64,000 nucleotides of DNA from Paracoccus thiocyanatus. GTDB taxonomy: Bacteria; Pseudomonadota; Alphaproteobacteria; Rhodobacterales; Rhodobacteraceae. Shown here piece by piece: positions 28,144 to 37,296 of the stretch. The notes beneath the pieces were generated by a model. That model searched no databases. It had not been told where the DNA came from and saw nothing but the letters and a program-made list of their open reading frames with translations. Where the stretch lies: NCBI RefSeq assembly GCF_900156255.1, contig NZ_FTMK01000013.1, positions 1 through 64,000 on the forward strand, in the 5' to 3' direction. The position numbers and the translations under genes are program-made. Positions within the stretch are counted from its first letter, which is position 1. Each line of letters opens with the position of its first letter.

Positions 28144-28274
28144 GTCAGAACAAGATTCCAGGCGGCTGGTCAAAGATCGATGCCGACATCACGAACGTGC
28201 CGCCACGTCCGCCAGAGGGGCCCGGCCATCAAACTGCGTCCGCAAGCGGACTTGGCGAAAATGGCGAAGCCGCA

Positions 28275-29705
28275 TCACGATTGCAAGGGTTTCATGTCGA
28301 TTGCGTCGTTTTCTTGCGCGGTTGCCGCCTTGGATATGACCGGCAGGCTGATGCGCGCCCGCAGCCCGCGCCCGCCTCCGCCCTCGGCCAGGGTCAGGGT
28401 CCCGCCAAACAGCCCGGCGATTTCCTGCGCGACGGGCAGGCCCAGGCCCATGCCCGGCGCCGCCGCCTCGCCGCGCCGGAAACGGCGCACGGCGCCGGCG
28501 CGCGCGGGGGCGGGGATGCCGGGGCCGTTATCCTCGACCTCCAGCACCGCATCCCGGCCCTGGGGCAGGACCCGCACCGTCACCACCGCGGCCCGCCCTG
28601 CATGAAGCAGCGCGTTCGAGATCAGGTTGCTCAGCGCCTCGCCCAGAAGCAGCGGCTCGGCCCGGACCAGCAGCGGGCCCTTGCCCTCGAATCCCAGGTC
28701 GATGCCGGCTTCGGCCGCGGCGGGAATATGCTCGGCCGTCAGGTCGCGCGCCCATGCGGCCAGGTCCAGCGGACCGGCGCCCGCGCCCCCTTCGGCGGCA
28801 TCGACCTGGGCCAGCAGCAAAAGCTGGGCCAGGATGCGCTCGGCATGGGCCACGGCGGCGTCGCCCTTGGCCGCGGCGGCCTGGGCCTGGGGCAGGGTCG
28901 CGGCCCGCGCCGCCAGCGCCAGTTGGGTGCGCACCACCGCCAGCGGCGTGCGCAACTGGTGCCCGGCATTGCCGGTAAAGTTGCGCATCCCGTCCAGCGC
29001 CGTTTCCAGCCGCCGCATGAAGCCGTTGACCGTGCCGACCAGTCCGCGAACCTCGGACGGCACGGGCGTCCTGATCGGGCTCAGGTCGCCGGGGCTGCGG
29101 GCGGCGATTTCATCGCCCAGCCGGTAAAGCGGGCGCAAGGACAGCGTGACCGCGATCCAGACGATCAGCGCCGCGCCCGCGATCATCAGCGCCAGCCGCA
29201 GGGCCGAGCGCATCAGGATCGCCCGCGTCAGTTCGCGCCGGGCGTTGGTCGTTTCGGCCACGGTCACGACAAAGGGCACCTCGTCGATGCCGGTCGAGGC
29301 GGCGCGGGCCAGGCTGGCGACCCGCACCGCCTCGCCCCGGAACAGGTCGTCGGCATAGGCTGGCCCGCCGCCCGGCCGCGCCGGCGCCATCGGCAGGTCG
29401 CCATAGCCGGTGACGATATGGCCCGGCGGGCCGTCCACGCGATAAAAGACCCGGTCCTGCGCGGCCGAACTCAGCATCTCCAGCGCGCCATAGGGGATCT
29501 CGATGGCGATCCGCCCGTCCTCGTCCAGCGAGGCGCGTTCCGCGATCACCAGCGCCGAGCCGGCCAGCACCCGGTCGGCCAGCGCATTGGCCATGCGCAC
29601 CGCCTCGCGCCAGGTGTCGGCCAGGGCCGCCGCCCCCAGCGCCAGCGTTCCCATGAGCAGCCAGCCCAAAAGCCGGCGGCGCAGGGAAAACGGCCGCCGG
29701 ATCAC
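28275..29705 (-). CDS. tctE: TctE-type sensor histidine kinase
   Basis: A 476-residue membrane sensor kinase. A first membrane helix at about 12-30 and a second at about 168-190 flank a periplasmic domain of the TctE class. HAMP (190-245), HisKA with phospho-acceptor His249 (NAGHQLRTPLAVVRTQ) and HATPase (SNLISNALLHAG N-box, EVEDNGPGIP, GMGLGLPVAQEI) follow. It starts with a GTG overlapping the response-regulator stop (GTGA). The regulator, an extra binding protein and tctCBA beside it suggest it senses the carboxylate imported by TctCBA. Confidence 0.92.
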   Translation of the reverse strand: MIRRPFSLRRRLLGWLLMGTLALGAAALADTWREAVRMANALADRVLAGSALVIAERASLDEDGRIAIEIPYGALEMLSSAAQDRVFYRVDGPPGHIVTGYGDLPMAPARPGGGPAYADDLFRGEAVRVASLARAASTGIDEVPFVVTVAETTNARRELTRAILMRSALRLALMIAGAALIVWIAVTLSLRPLYRLGDEIAARSPGDLSPIRTPVPSEVRGLVGTVNGFMRRLETALDGMRNFTGNAGHQLRTPLAVVRTQLALAARAATLPQAQAAAAKGDAAVAHAERILAQLLLLAQVDAAEGGAGAGPLDLAAWARDLTAEHIPAAAEAGIDLGFEGKGPLLVRAEPLLLGEALSNLISNALLHAGRAAVVTVRVLPQGRDAVLEVEDNGPGIPAPARAGAVRRFRRGEAAAPGMGLGLPVAQEIAGLFGGTLTLAEGGGGRGLRARISLPVISKAATAQENDAIDMKPLQS

Positions 29706-30373
29706 GGCTGCGCCCGGTCAAGGAAATAGCCGATGCCCCGCGCCGTCCTGACCGTCAGACCGGCCGGCGCCAGCCGCTTGCGCAGCCGGCTGACATATTG
29801 CTCGATCGCGTTGGCCGACAGGTCGTCCTCAAGCGAGGTCAGGGATTGCACGATGCTGTCGCGCGCTACCACCTTGCCGGCGCGCATGATCAGCAGTTCC
29901 AGCAGGCCGCGTTCCCGCGCCGGCAGGTCCAGCGGCTGGCCCGCCAGCAAAAAGCTGCGCGCCGTCTGGTCCAGCACCAGGTCGCCGAAGCTGACGGTGG
30001 AATTGCGCAAGCCCGCCTGGCGGCGCAGCAGCGAACGGATGCGGGCCTCGAACTCGCCGATGTCGAAGGGCTTGATCAGATAGTCGTCGGCGCCCAGGTC
30101 CAGGCCGCGCACCCGCTCTTCGGGGGCGCCGCGCGCGGTCAGGATCATCACCGCCGCCGGGTTGCGCCGCGCCCGCATGGCGCGCAGCACCTCGATCCCG
30201 TCCATCTGCGGCAGGTTCAGGTCCAGGATCACCAGGTCAAAGCTTTCCGCCGCCGCCAGCGCCTCGGCCGAGGCGCCGTCATGGACCACGTCCACCGCAT
30301 AGCCCGATTGCCGCAGCAATGCGACCAGCCCCTCGGCCAGCGACAGATTGTCCTCGGCAAGCAAAATGCGCAT
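29702..30373 (-). CDS. tctD: TctD-type OmpR-family response regulator
   Basis: A 223-residue response regulator. The receiver domain has acidic pair AEDN, phospho-acceptor Asp51 (LVILDLNLPQMDG) and switch residues LTARG and KPFD. The C-terminal winged helix (NAIEQYVSRLRKRL, RGIGYFLD) is OmpR/PhoB type. First gene of the tctD-tctE pair, divergent from the solute-binding protein with 78 bases between starts. It most likely activates the adjacent transporter genes. Confidence 0.94.
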   Translation of the reverse strand: MRILLAEDNLSLAEGLVALLRQSGYAVDVVHDGASAEALAAAESFDLVILDLNLPQMDGIEVLRAMRARRNPAAVMILTARGAPEERVRGLDLGADDYLIKPFDIGEFEARIRSLLRRQAGLRNSTVSFGDLVLDQTARSFLLAGQPLDLPARERGLLELLIMRAGKVVARDSIVQSLTSLEDDLSANAIEQYVSRLRKRLAPAGLTVRTARGIGYFLDRAQP

Positions 30374-30451
30374 GGTTCTCTCCCTTATCAGCAACCTAGC
30401 GGGGCGGCGCGGACTTGTGAACGGGCCGCCGCTTTGGCAAGCTTGCCCATC

Positions 30452-31531
30452 ATGCGCCCGTTTTTCCGCCCTTTGCCCGTCCTTGCCGCCGCGCTTTTGC
30501 TGTTGGCCGGTGCGGCATCGGCGCAGATGACGCTGTTTTCCGCCCCGGCCGGCAAGGGGCGGGAATTGACGGTCTATTCCTCGCTCGACGACGATCTGGC
30601 GGCGCCGCTGATCGCGGCGTTCCAAAGCCGCAACCCCGACGTGGCGGTGCGCTATGAAAACCTGCTGACGACCGAACTGCACGACCGCATCGTGGCCGAG
30701 ACGCAGGCGGGCGGCGGCACGGCGGATTTCGCCTTTTCCTCGGCCATGGATTTGCAGGTCAAGCTGGCGAATGACGGCTTCGCCCGCCCGGTCCAGACCC
30801 CGGACACCCCCGGCTGGCCCGGCTGGGCGAACTGGCGCGACACCGCCTATGCGCTGACCTTTGAACCCGCCGTCTTTGCCTATCACAAGCCCAGCTTTGC
30901 CGATCACCCGCCGCCCGCCACCCGCGCCGACCTGATGCGCTGGATGGCCGAACACCCGGCCCAGGCGCAGGGGCGGATCGGCACCTATGACGTGGCGCGT
31001 TCCGGCGTGGGCTACCTGTTCCTGGCCCGCGACCAAGAGCTTTATCCCGGCATCTGGTCGGTGGTGCAGGCGATGGGCCGGGCGGGGGTGCAGCAATTCC
31101 CCACCTCGGCCGAGTTGCTGGAGCGGATCGCCGACGGGCGGCTGGCGGTGGGCTACAACCTGCTTGGCTCTTACGCCTCGGACTGGGCGCGGCGGCATCC
31201 CGACCTGGGGGTGATCCTGCCGCGCGATTTCACCGTGGTCGTCTCGCGCGTGGGGCTGGTGCCGATGGCGGCGCGCCAGCCGGGGCTGGGGGCGGATTTC
31301 CTGGCCTTCCTGATGTCGCCCGAGGGGCAGGGCCTTTTGTCGCGCACCCTGCGGCTGTCGGCCGTCAGCCTGGAGGTCGCGGGCCAGCCCGGCCCGGCGG
31401 GCGGCATGCAGGACCTGGCCGGGCTGCGGCTGAAGCCGGTGCCGGTCAGCCCCGGCCTTCTGGCCTATCTGGACCGCGCAACGCGGGCCAGGCTGCTGGC
31501 GCGCTGGAACAAGGCGCTGGCCGGCGAATAG
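30452..31531 (+). CDS. Extracellular solute-binding protein linked to the TctDE sensor
   Basis: A 359-residue periplasmic binding protein of the ABC (iron/spermidine-like, type 2) fold, not the TctC family. A signal peptide ends AGAASAQ; the mature protein begins with an ELTVYSSLDDDLAAPLIAAF strand-helix typical of this class. No ABC permease or ATPase is near. Located between tctDE and tctCBA, it fits the pattern of an accessory binding protein that presents ligand to the TctE sensor. That role is inferred from context. It could instead serve a transporter elsewhere. Confidence 0.85.
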   Translation: MRPFFRPLPVLAAALLLLAGAASAQMTLFSAPAGKGRELTVYSSLDDDLAAPLIAAFQSRNPDVAVRYENLLTTELHDRIVAETQAGGGTADFAFSSAMDLQVKLANDGFARPVQTPDTPGWPGWANWRDTAYALTFEPAVFAYHKPSFADHPPPATRADLMRWMAEHPAQAQGRIGTYDVARSGVGYLFLARDQELYPGIWSVVQAMGRAGVQQFPTSAELLERIADGRLAVGYNLLGSYASDWARRHPDLGVILPRDFTVVVSRVGLVPMAARQPGLGADFLAFLMSPEGQGLLSRTLRLSAVSLEVAGQPGPAGGMQDLAGLRLKPVPVSPGLLAYLDRATRARLLARWNKALAGE

Positions 31532-31544
31532 TTTTTCGCCGCGA

Positions 31545-31560
31545 TGTCAGGTCCATGACA
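31545..31560 (+). promoter_or_regulatory. Inverted repeat, candidate operator upstream of tctC
   Basis: TGTCA (31545-31549), six bases, TGACA (31556-31560) is a perfect dyad 13 bases after the binding-protein stop and about 120 bases before tctC. OmpR-type regulators normally prefer direct repeats, so binding by TctD is uncertain. Confidence 0.35.
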
Positions 31561-31590
31561 GCTTTCTATGCTGCAAGGAACCCGGAGGGT

Positions 31591-31616
31591 GCCCGCATTC
31601 CGGGAGAGATGCGGGC
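31591..31616 (+). other. Stem-loop between the binding-protein gene and tctC
   Basis: GCCCGCAT (31591-31598) pairs perfectly with ATGCGGGC (31609-31616) around a ten-base loop. There is no T-run. In the tctCBA leader or intercistronic mRNA it could stabilise or attenuate the message. Confidence 0.4.
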
Positions 31617-31678
31617 CGAAGCCAGACAACGGATAACGGGACCGGCGCGCATGCGTCCGGCCGATGCGGAGGAAGACC

Positions 31679-32620
31679 ATGAAGCAATTCGTTCTTGCCA
31701 GCCTGTTCGCGGGGGCCGTCGCGGTCCCGGCCATGGCCGATTACACCATCATCGCCCCGGCCAATCCGGGCGGCGGCTGGGACCAGACCGCCCGCACCAT
31801 GCAGACGGTGATGCAAGAGGAAGGCATTTCGAAATCGGCCCAGGTCCAGAACGTGCCCGGCGCCGGCGGCACCATCGGCCTGGCGCAATTCGCCAGCCAG
31901 AACAACGGCAACCCCGACGCGCTGATCGTCGGCGGCTATGTCATGGTCGGCGCCATCCTGACCAACAATTCGCCCGTCTCGCTGAAAGACGTGACCCCCA
32001 TCGCCCGGCTGACCGGCGAATACGAGGCGATCGTGGTTCCCGCCGCCTCGTCCATCCAGGACATCCAGGGGCTGGTCGAGGCGCTGAAAGCCGATCCCGG
32101 CGCGGTCAGCTGGGCCGGCGGCTCGGCCGGGGGCACCGACCATATCGCCGTGGGCCTGATCGCCAAGGCGGCCGGCGTCGATCCGACCAAGATCAACTAC
32201 ATCGCCTATTCCGGCGGCGGCGAGGCGCTGGCGGCGATCCTGGGCAACCAGGTGACGGCCGGCATTTCCTCGCTGGGCGAGTTCGAGGCCCAGATCCAGG
32301 CCGGCACCCTGCGCCTTTTGGCCGTGTCCTCGCCCGAGCGGCTGGAGGGCGTCGATGCGCCGACCCTGCAAGAGGCCGGGCTGGACGTGACGCTGGAAAA
32401 CTGGCGCATGGTCGCGGCCGCGCCGGGCCTGTCGGACGAACAGAAGGCCAAGGTCACGGCCGATATCGAGAAGATGGCGAAATCGGAAAACTGGCAAAAG
32501 CAACTGGCCGACAAGGGCTGGATGGATACCTGGCTGGCCGGTCCCGAATTTGACGCCCAGCTTGAAAAGGACATTTCCGCGACCGAAGCGATCCTCAAGG
32601 ACATCGGTCTGGTGAAATGA
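31679..32620 (+). CDS. tctC: Tripartite tricarboxylate transporter substrate-binding protein TctC
   Basis: A 313-residue periplasmic receptor of the TctC/Bug family, with a signal peptide ending VPAMA. The hallmark [17 protein letters not shown] follows at the mature N-terminus, where backbone and waters hold the substrate carboxylate. Also seen are [13 protein letters not shown] and [22 protein letters not shown] precedes the ATG at 31679. First of tctC-tctB-tctA; the stop overlaps the tctB start. Confidence 0.93.
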   Translation: MKQFVLASLFAGAVAVPAMADYTIIAPANPGGGWDQTARTMQTVMQEEGISKSAQVQNVPGAGGTIGLAQFASQNNGNPDALIVGGYVMVGAILTNNSPVSLKDVTPIARLTGEYEAIVVPAASSIQDIQGLVEALKADPGAVSWAGGSAGGTDHIAVGLIAKAAGVDPTKINYIAYSGGGEALAAILGNQVTAGISSLGEFEAQIQAGTLRLLAVSSPERLEGVDAPTLQEAGLDVTLENWRMVAAAPGLSDEQKAKVTADIEKMAKSENWQKQLADKGWMDTWLAGPEFDAQLEKDISATEAILKDIGLVK

Positions 32621-33111
32621 GCGGCAATCGCCATGAACCGCAGCGCCGCCGGGATATGGCGGCGCTGGCCATCGCGGCGGGGCTGCTCGTGGCCGGGGCG
32701 GTGATGCTGTGGGACAGCGCGCGGCTGGCCGATCTGGGCGGCTATTCCGGCGTGGGCCCCGCCAGCGTGCCGCGCGTCGTGGGCTTTGCGCTGATCGGCC
32801 TGGCCGTATGGACCGCCATCGAGGCGCTGCGCGGCGATTTTCCCCAGCGCCCGGCGCAGAACATCCCGCCGGTGCTGTGGATCGTCGCGGGCCTGGCGCT
32901 GCAACTGGTGCTGCTGCATCTCACAGGCTTTTCCATCGCCACGGGCATCCTTTTCGCCTTTACGGCGCGGGCATTCGGCAAGCGCAACCTGGCGATGACC
33001 ATCCCCATCGGCATCGTCTTTGCCTTCGCGGTCTGGGCGGTCTTTTCGCAACTCCTGATGCTGCACCTGCCTGCCGGGCCGCTTGAGCATCTGGTCTTTC
33101 CGCGGGGCTGA
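32617..33111 (+). CDS. tctB: Tripartite tricarboxylate transporter small permease TctB
   Basis: A 164-residue protein with four predicted membrane helices, including the YSGVGPASVPRVVGFALIGL segment typical of TctB. It is the small membrane subunit. It begins inside the tctC stop (ATGA at 32617-32620) and ends three bases before tctA. Confidence 0.9.
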   Translation: MSGNRHEPQRRRDMAALAIAAGLLVAGAVMLWDSARLADLGGYSGVGPASVPRVVGFALIGLAVWTAIEALRGDFPQRPAQNIPPVLWIVAGLALQLVLLHLTGFSIATGILFAFTARAFGKRNLAMTIPIGIVFAFAVWAVFSQLLMLHLPAGPLEHLVFPRG

Positions 33112-33114
33112 ACC

Positions 33115-34632
<1,518 letters not shown>

Positions 34633-34638
34633 CCGCCC

Positions 34639-34662
34639 GCCCGGCCCGGCAACGGGTCGGGC
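34639..34662 (+). terminator. GC hairpin with GCAA tetraloop after tctA
   Basis: GCCCGGCCCG (34639-34648) pairs with CGGGTCGGGC (34653-34662), ten pairs including one G-T, around a GCAA (GNRA-class) loop. There is no T-run, so it is a 3'-end stabiliser or a factor-assisted stop rather than a textbook terminator. Confidence 0.45.
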
Positions 34663-34806
34663 GCCGCCATGTCCGGCACGCCATGGTCGGGTGCCATGTC
34701 CCGGCGTCATGGCGGCCTTGCCTTTATCTGCGTTGTGCCGGGGGCGGGCAGACCCCATCTGTCTGTCATCGAACTTCTCGATGAACCCTTGAAGACAGGC
34801 AGAAAA

Positions 34807-34962
34807 ATGCACCGCGCTTTCCATTCCATCGCTTCGGCTCTTTCGACCCTGCGGGCTGCGATCGCAGTCGCTTCGGCGGCCGAAGCGCACCGCCGGCCCG
34901 CCGCCAGCGACCTGCGTCGCCTGGGCATCGACGCGACGAAATTCGCCGCCATCCATCTTTGA
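34807..34962 (+). CDS. Small conserved-type protein, 51 residues
   Basis: A short basic ORF MHRAFHSIASALSTL...LRRLGIDATKFAAIHL. The helical N-terminal half and the C-terminal DLRRLGI signature resemble small alphaproteobacterial proteins of the DUF1127 kind, whose members are often stress-induced RNA-binding regulators. The match is weak and the family is not certain. A modest ACAGGCAG precedes the ATG. It stands alone, about 170 bases after tctA. Confidence 0.5.
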   Translation: MHRAFHSIASALSTLRAAIAVASAAEAHRRPAASDLRRLGIDATKFAAIHL

Positions 34963-35406
34963 CATCGCCTAGTGCCGCCGCGCCGGAACGCCCTTGCCGC
35001 GTTTCGGCGCTTGCGTTTGTCCGCTGGGCAGCGGCGCGTCGTCGCAGCCGCCCCTGGCGTTCGGCGGCGCATGGCAGATAAGGCCCGCCGCCGCGCCGGA
35101 TGATGTGCGGCGGGATGCATCTGCGACAGATCAATGAAAATCCCGGCATAATTCCGCCGGACCAAAGGGTTGAACGCCGCTGGCGCGACCCTATATCGGT
35201 TGCCGTGCCCTGGGGCAACCGAAAGGCGATTTGTGCGTTGTCAAGGGTGCCTGCGAATTTCCGTATGTCGCAAGATCGTTGCTTTTGGCGGCTATCACGC
35301 TTATCTGCCACGACTTGCATGTGGTGCATGGCGGTCATGCGGTAGGAGGCATACCGAATCACGGCAGGGATCGGCTAAGCTGGCCAATGCCGCCTGGAGG
35401 CAGAAG
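34963..35406 (+). other. Intergenic region with no gene recognised
   Basis: About 440 bases without a supported gene, somewhat lower in GC than the neighbours. It holds a hairpin GGTTGCC (35198-35204) / GGCAACC (35214-35220) and a dyad CCGGC-N8-GCCGG near 35143-35160. A possible promoter, TTGCTT with TATCTG 17 bases on, lies near 35279-35307 ahead of the small leader ORF. It could be a long 5' leader or encode a small RNA. Confidence 0.4.
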
Positions 35407-35463
35407 ATGCAGCAGCCTTGGCCTTGGTCAAGGGGCGGTGGCACCGCAAGAAAAACAGGATAA
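35407..35463 (+). CDS. Putative 18-residue leader peptide
   Basis: MQQPWPWSRGGGTARKTG, with an excellent ribosome-binding site (GGAGG at 35396-35400, six bases before ATG). Its TAA overlaps the first of three tandem ATGs of the next gene (TAATGATGATG). Two Trp in a Pro-Trp-Pro-Trp run could stall ribosomes. The downstream gene has only AGGA, so coupled translation is likely. Confidence 0.5.
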   Translation: MQQPWPWSRGGGTARKTG

Positions 35464-35468
35464 TGATG

Positions 35469-35789
35469 ATGCGCGATTTCGTGGATGGCTCGGCTTTCAA
35501 TTTCGAACAGGGACAGCGGGCCCGCAAGCTGTTTGCGGCCGTTGTGCTGGCTGCGCTGGACGATGCGATCGCCGATGACAAGAAATATGGCAACGGGCCC
35601 GATCAGATCGCCCGCTGGGCCCGCTCGCGCGATGGGCGCGAGGTGCTGTCCTGCGCCGGCATCGACCCGAACGAGCGGGTGGTCAAGGGGCTGATGGAAT
35701 TCGTGGCCAAGGGCGTGCGCACCTCGGTCGCGCTGTCGCGCGAGGAAAGCGAACGCCGCCACGCCGCCGAGGAAGCCGACGCGGCATAA
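35469..35789 (+). CDS. Small conserved protein of unknown function, 106 residues
   Basis: A soluble acidic/basic protein beginning MRDFVDGSAFNFEQGQ, with a helical core KLFAAVVLAALDDAIADD and a charged tail SREESERRHAAEEADAA. I recognise the type as a small protein conserved in Rhodobacteraceae, possibly the family labelled DUF6280, but am not sure of that label. Three consecutive in-frame ATGs (35463, 35466, 35469) are possible; the third has the best distance from AGGA. It follows the leader ORF with overlap and is closed by a terminator. Confidence 0.7.
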   Translation: MRDFVDGSAFNFEQGQRARKLFAAVVLAALDDAIADDKKYGNGPDQIARWARSRDGREVLSCAGIDPNERVVKGLMEFVAKGVRTSVALSREESERRHAAEEADAA

Positions 35790-35811
35790 GCGCCGGCCTC
35801 GCGCATTGGCT

Positions 35812-35837
35812 GGGCCGTCCCGCGGGGCGGCCTTTTT
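35812..35837 (+). terminator. Intrinsic terminator after the 106-residue gene
   Basis: GGCCGTCCC / GGGGCGGCC (about 35813-35832, one T-G pair), two-base loop region, then TTTTT. Confidence 0.85.
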
Positions 35838-36081
35838 CGTTCAAATCCGATGGAATGCCTGCCCGGCAGGGCGGGTGGACGATCACATTCCCATCAGCAG
35901 CCCGACAACAGCCACGATGCCGCCGATCATGAGGGCCGGCACCCGCGCTTGCCAGCAGCCAAGGGTCGCGCTGAAGACGCTTGATCGCCCGCCGCATTCG
36001 CGCTGCGAAGCTTCGTGACCCTGCGGTCAATCATGAAGCGAATATAGCCCCCAGCCGGCGGCAATGGGATGGCCTTGCCCC
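35838..36081 (-). other. Intergenic region between terminator and lrgB
   Basis: No gene could be supported. On the minus strand, reading out of lrgB, one frame encodes a short hydrophobic stretch (LMIGGIVAVVGLLMGM) without an adequate start or ribosome-binding site; it may be a decayed small membrane protein. Confidence 0.4.
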
Positions 36082-36798
36082 TTATCCAAACAGCCGCAGC
36101 GTCAGCGGCGCTATCACCGAGGTCAGCACCGCGTTCAGCCCCATGCCGATGCCCGCGAATGCACCCGCGGTCTCGTTCACCTGAAAGGCGCGCGCCGTGC
36201 CGATGCCATGCGCGGCCACGCCCAGCGAAAAGCCGCGCGCCCGCCAGTCGCGGATCCCCAGCGCATTCAGCAGCGGCGTGGCGATGATGGCGCCGAAGAT
36301 GCCCGTCACCAGCACCAGGACGGCGGTGATCGTGGGCTCGCCGCCCAGCCCCTCGGCAATGCCGATGGCGACGGGGGCGGTCGTCGATTTCGGCGCCAGG
36401 CTGGCCAGCATCACCTCGCTAAGGCCGAAAGCCTTGCCGATGGCCAGGGCCGAGACCACCGCCGTCACCGAACCCGCGACCAGCGCCGCCACCAGCGGCA
36501 GCGCCGCCCGCTTGACCCGGTGCAGGTTGTCGTAAAGCGGCATTCCCAGCGCCACCGTGGCCGGGCCCAGCATGAAATGCACGAATTGCGCGCCCTCGAA
36601 ATAGGTCTGGTAGCTGGTGCCGGTCAGCCCTAGCACGCAGGCCAGCAGGATCACCGCGCACAGCACCGGATTGGCCCAGCTTTGCCGGCCCATGGCGCGA
36701 AAGAAGCTGTCGCCCAGCCAATAGGCGATCAGCGTCGCCGTCAGCCACAAAAGCGGGCCTTGGGTCAGATAGCTCCAGATCAGCGCGGCGTCGGTCAT
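36082..36798 (-). CDS. lrgB: LrgB/CidB-family membrane protein
   Basis: A 238-residue LrgB-type membrane protein. Typical segments are FMLGPATVALGMPLYDNLHRVK, ASLAPKSTTAPVAIGIAE and SLGVAAHGIGTARAFQVNETAGAFAGI. LrgAB systems modulate murein hydrolase activity in Gram-positives, and homologues transport pyruvate or glycolate. Partnered with lrgA, whose stop overlaps its ATG (36795-36798). Confidence 0.92.
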   Translation of the reverse strand: MTDAALIWSYLTQGPLLWLTATLIAYWLGDSFFRAMGRQSWANPVLCAVILLACVLGLTGTSYQTYFEGAQFVHFMLGPATVALGMPLYDNLHRVKRAALPLVAALVAGSVTAVVSALAIGKAFGLSEVMLASLAPKSTTAPVAIGIAEGLGGEPTITAVLVLVTGIFGAIIATPLLNALGIRDWRARGFSLGVAAHGIGTARAFQVNETAGAFAGIGMGLNAVLTSVIAPLTLRLFG

Positions 36799-37148
36799 TC
36801 CTCGGACCCGCCCGTCCAGCGCAGCACCGCGCGGAACACCAGCGCCCCCGCCGCGATGGCCAGCGCGGTTGAGACGGTCAGCGCCAAGGCTACCGCCAGC
36901 CCGTCGCTGCGAAACTGGCCCAGATGCGCGACGACGCCCACCCCGGCGGGGACGAAGAACAGCGACAGATGGCCCAGGATGCCGGCGACGACCGGGCGCA
37001 GCATCTGGGCCAATGCCGGGCGCAGCGCGCAGGACAGCACCAGCAGCATCAGCCCCAGCACCGGGCCGGGCAGCACCAGGCCAAGGCCGCGGGTGGCAAC
37101 CTCGCCCACCAGTTGAAAGACCAGAATGATGGCAAGCGCGGGAATCAT
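36795..37148 (-). CDS. lrgA: LrgA/CidA-family membrane protein
   Basis: A 117-residue holin-like membrane protein. The family pattern is clear in LVFQLVGEV near the start, LPGPVLGLMLLVLSCAL in the second helix and HLSLFFVPAGVGVVAHL. Starts at an ATG at 37148 and overlaps lrgB. It is divergent from smc. Confidence 0.92.
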   Translation of the reverse strand: MIPALAIILVFQLVGEVATRGLGLVLPGPVLGLMLLVLSCALRPALAQMLRPVVAGILGHLSLFFVPAGVGVVAHLGQFRSDGLAVALALTVSTALAIAAGALVFRAVLRWTGGSEE

Positions 37149-37192
37149 ACCGCAAAGCTTAGCACCGCATTTCCGGCAGAGAAGCTTAATCT

Positions 37193-37201
37193 TGTGGATA
37201 A
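37193..37201 (-). promoter_or_regulatory. Perfect DnaA box (TTATCCACA)
   Basis: TGTGGATAA on the plus strand is TTATCCACA on the minus strand, the strict DnaA consensus. It lies alone in the lrgA/smc intergenic region, about 100 bases before the smc start. Nearby AAGCTTA occurs twice (from about 37155 and 37182). DnaA-responsive transcription of smc is possible. There is no cluster of boxes to suggest an origin. Confidence 0.5.
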
Positions 37202-37296
37202 GCGGACCACCCCCGCCATATCTTGGGGTTTGTATTGACTCGGGGCCGCGGATGGCAAAGAATCCGGGCATTGCAACGACCCCGTGGACCCCTGTC

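Noticed and set aside
28144-28274. Possible yybP-ykoY manganese riboswitch ahead of the DUF475/TerC-like gene.
   Set aside because: The conserved loop sequences of that riboswitch were not found in the leader.
35115-35135. ATCAA half-site resembling an FNR box.
   Set aside because: No TTGAT partner at the required spacing.
35838-36030. Small hydrophobic peptide (LMIGGIVAVVGLLMGM) on the minus strand.
   Set aside because: No start codon with ribosome-binding site and no recognisable family; kept only as a note on the gap.
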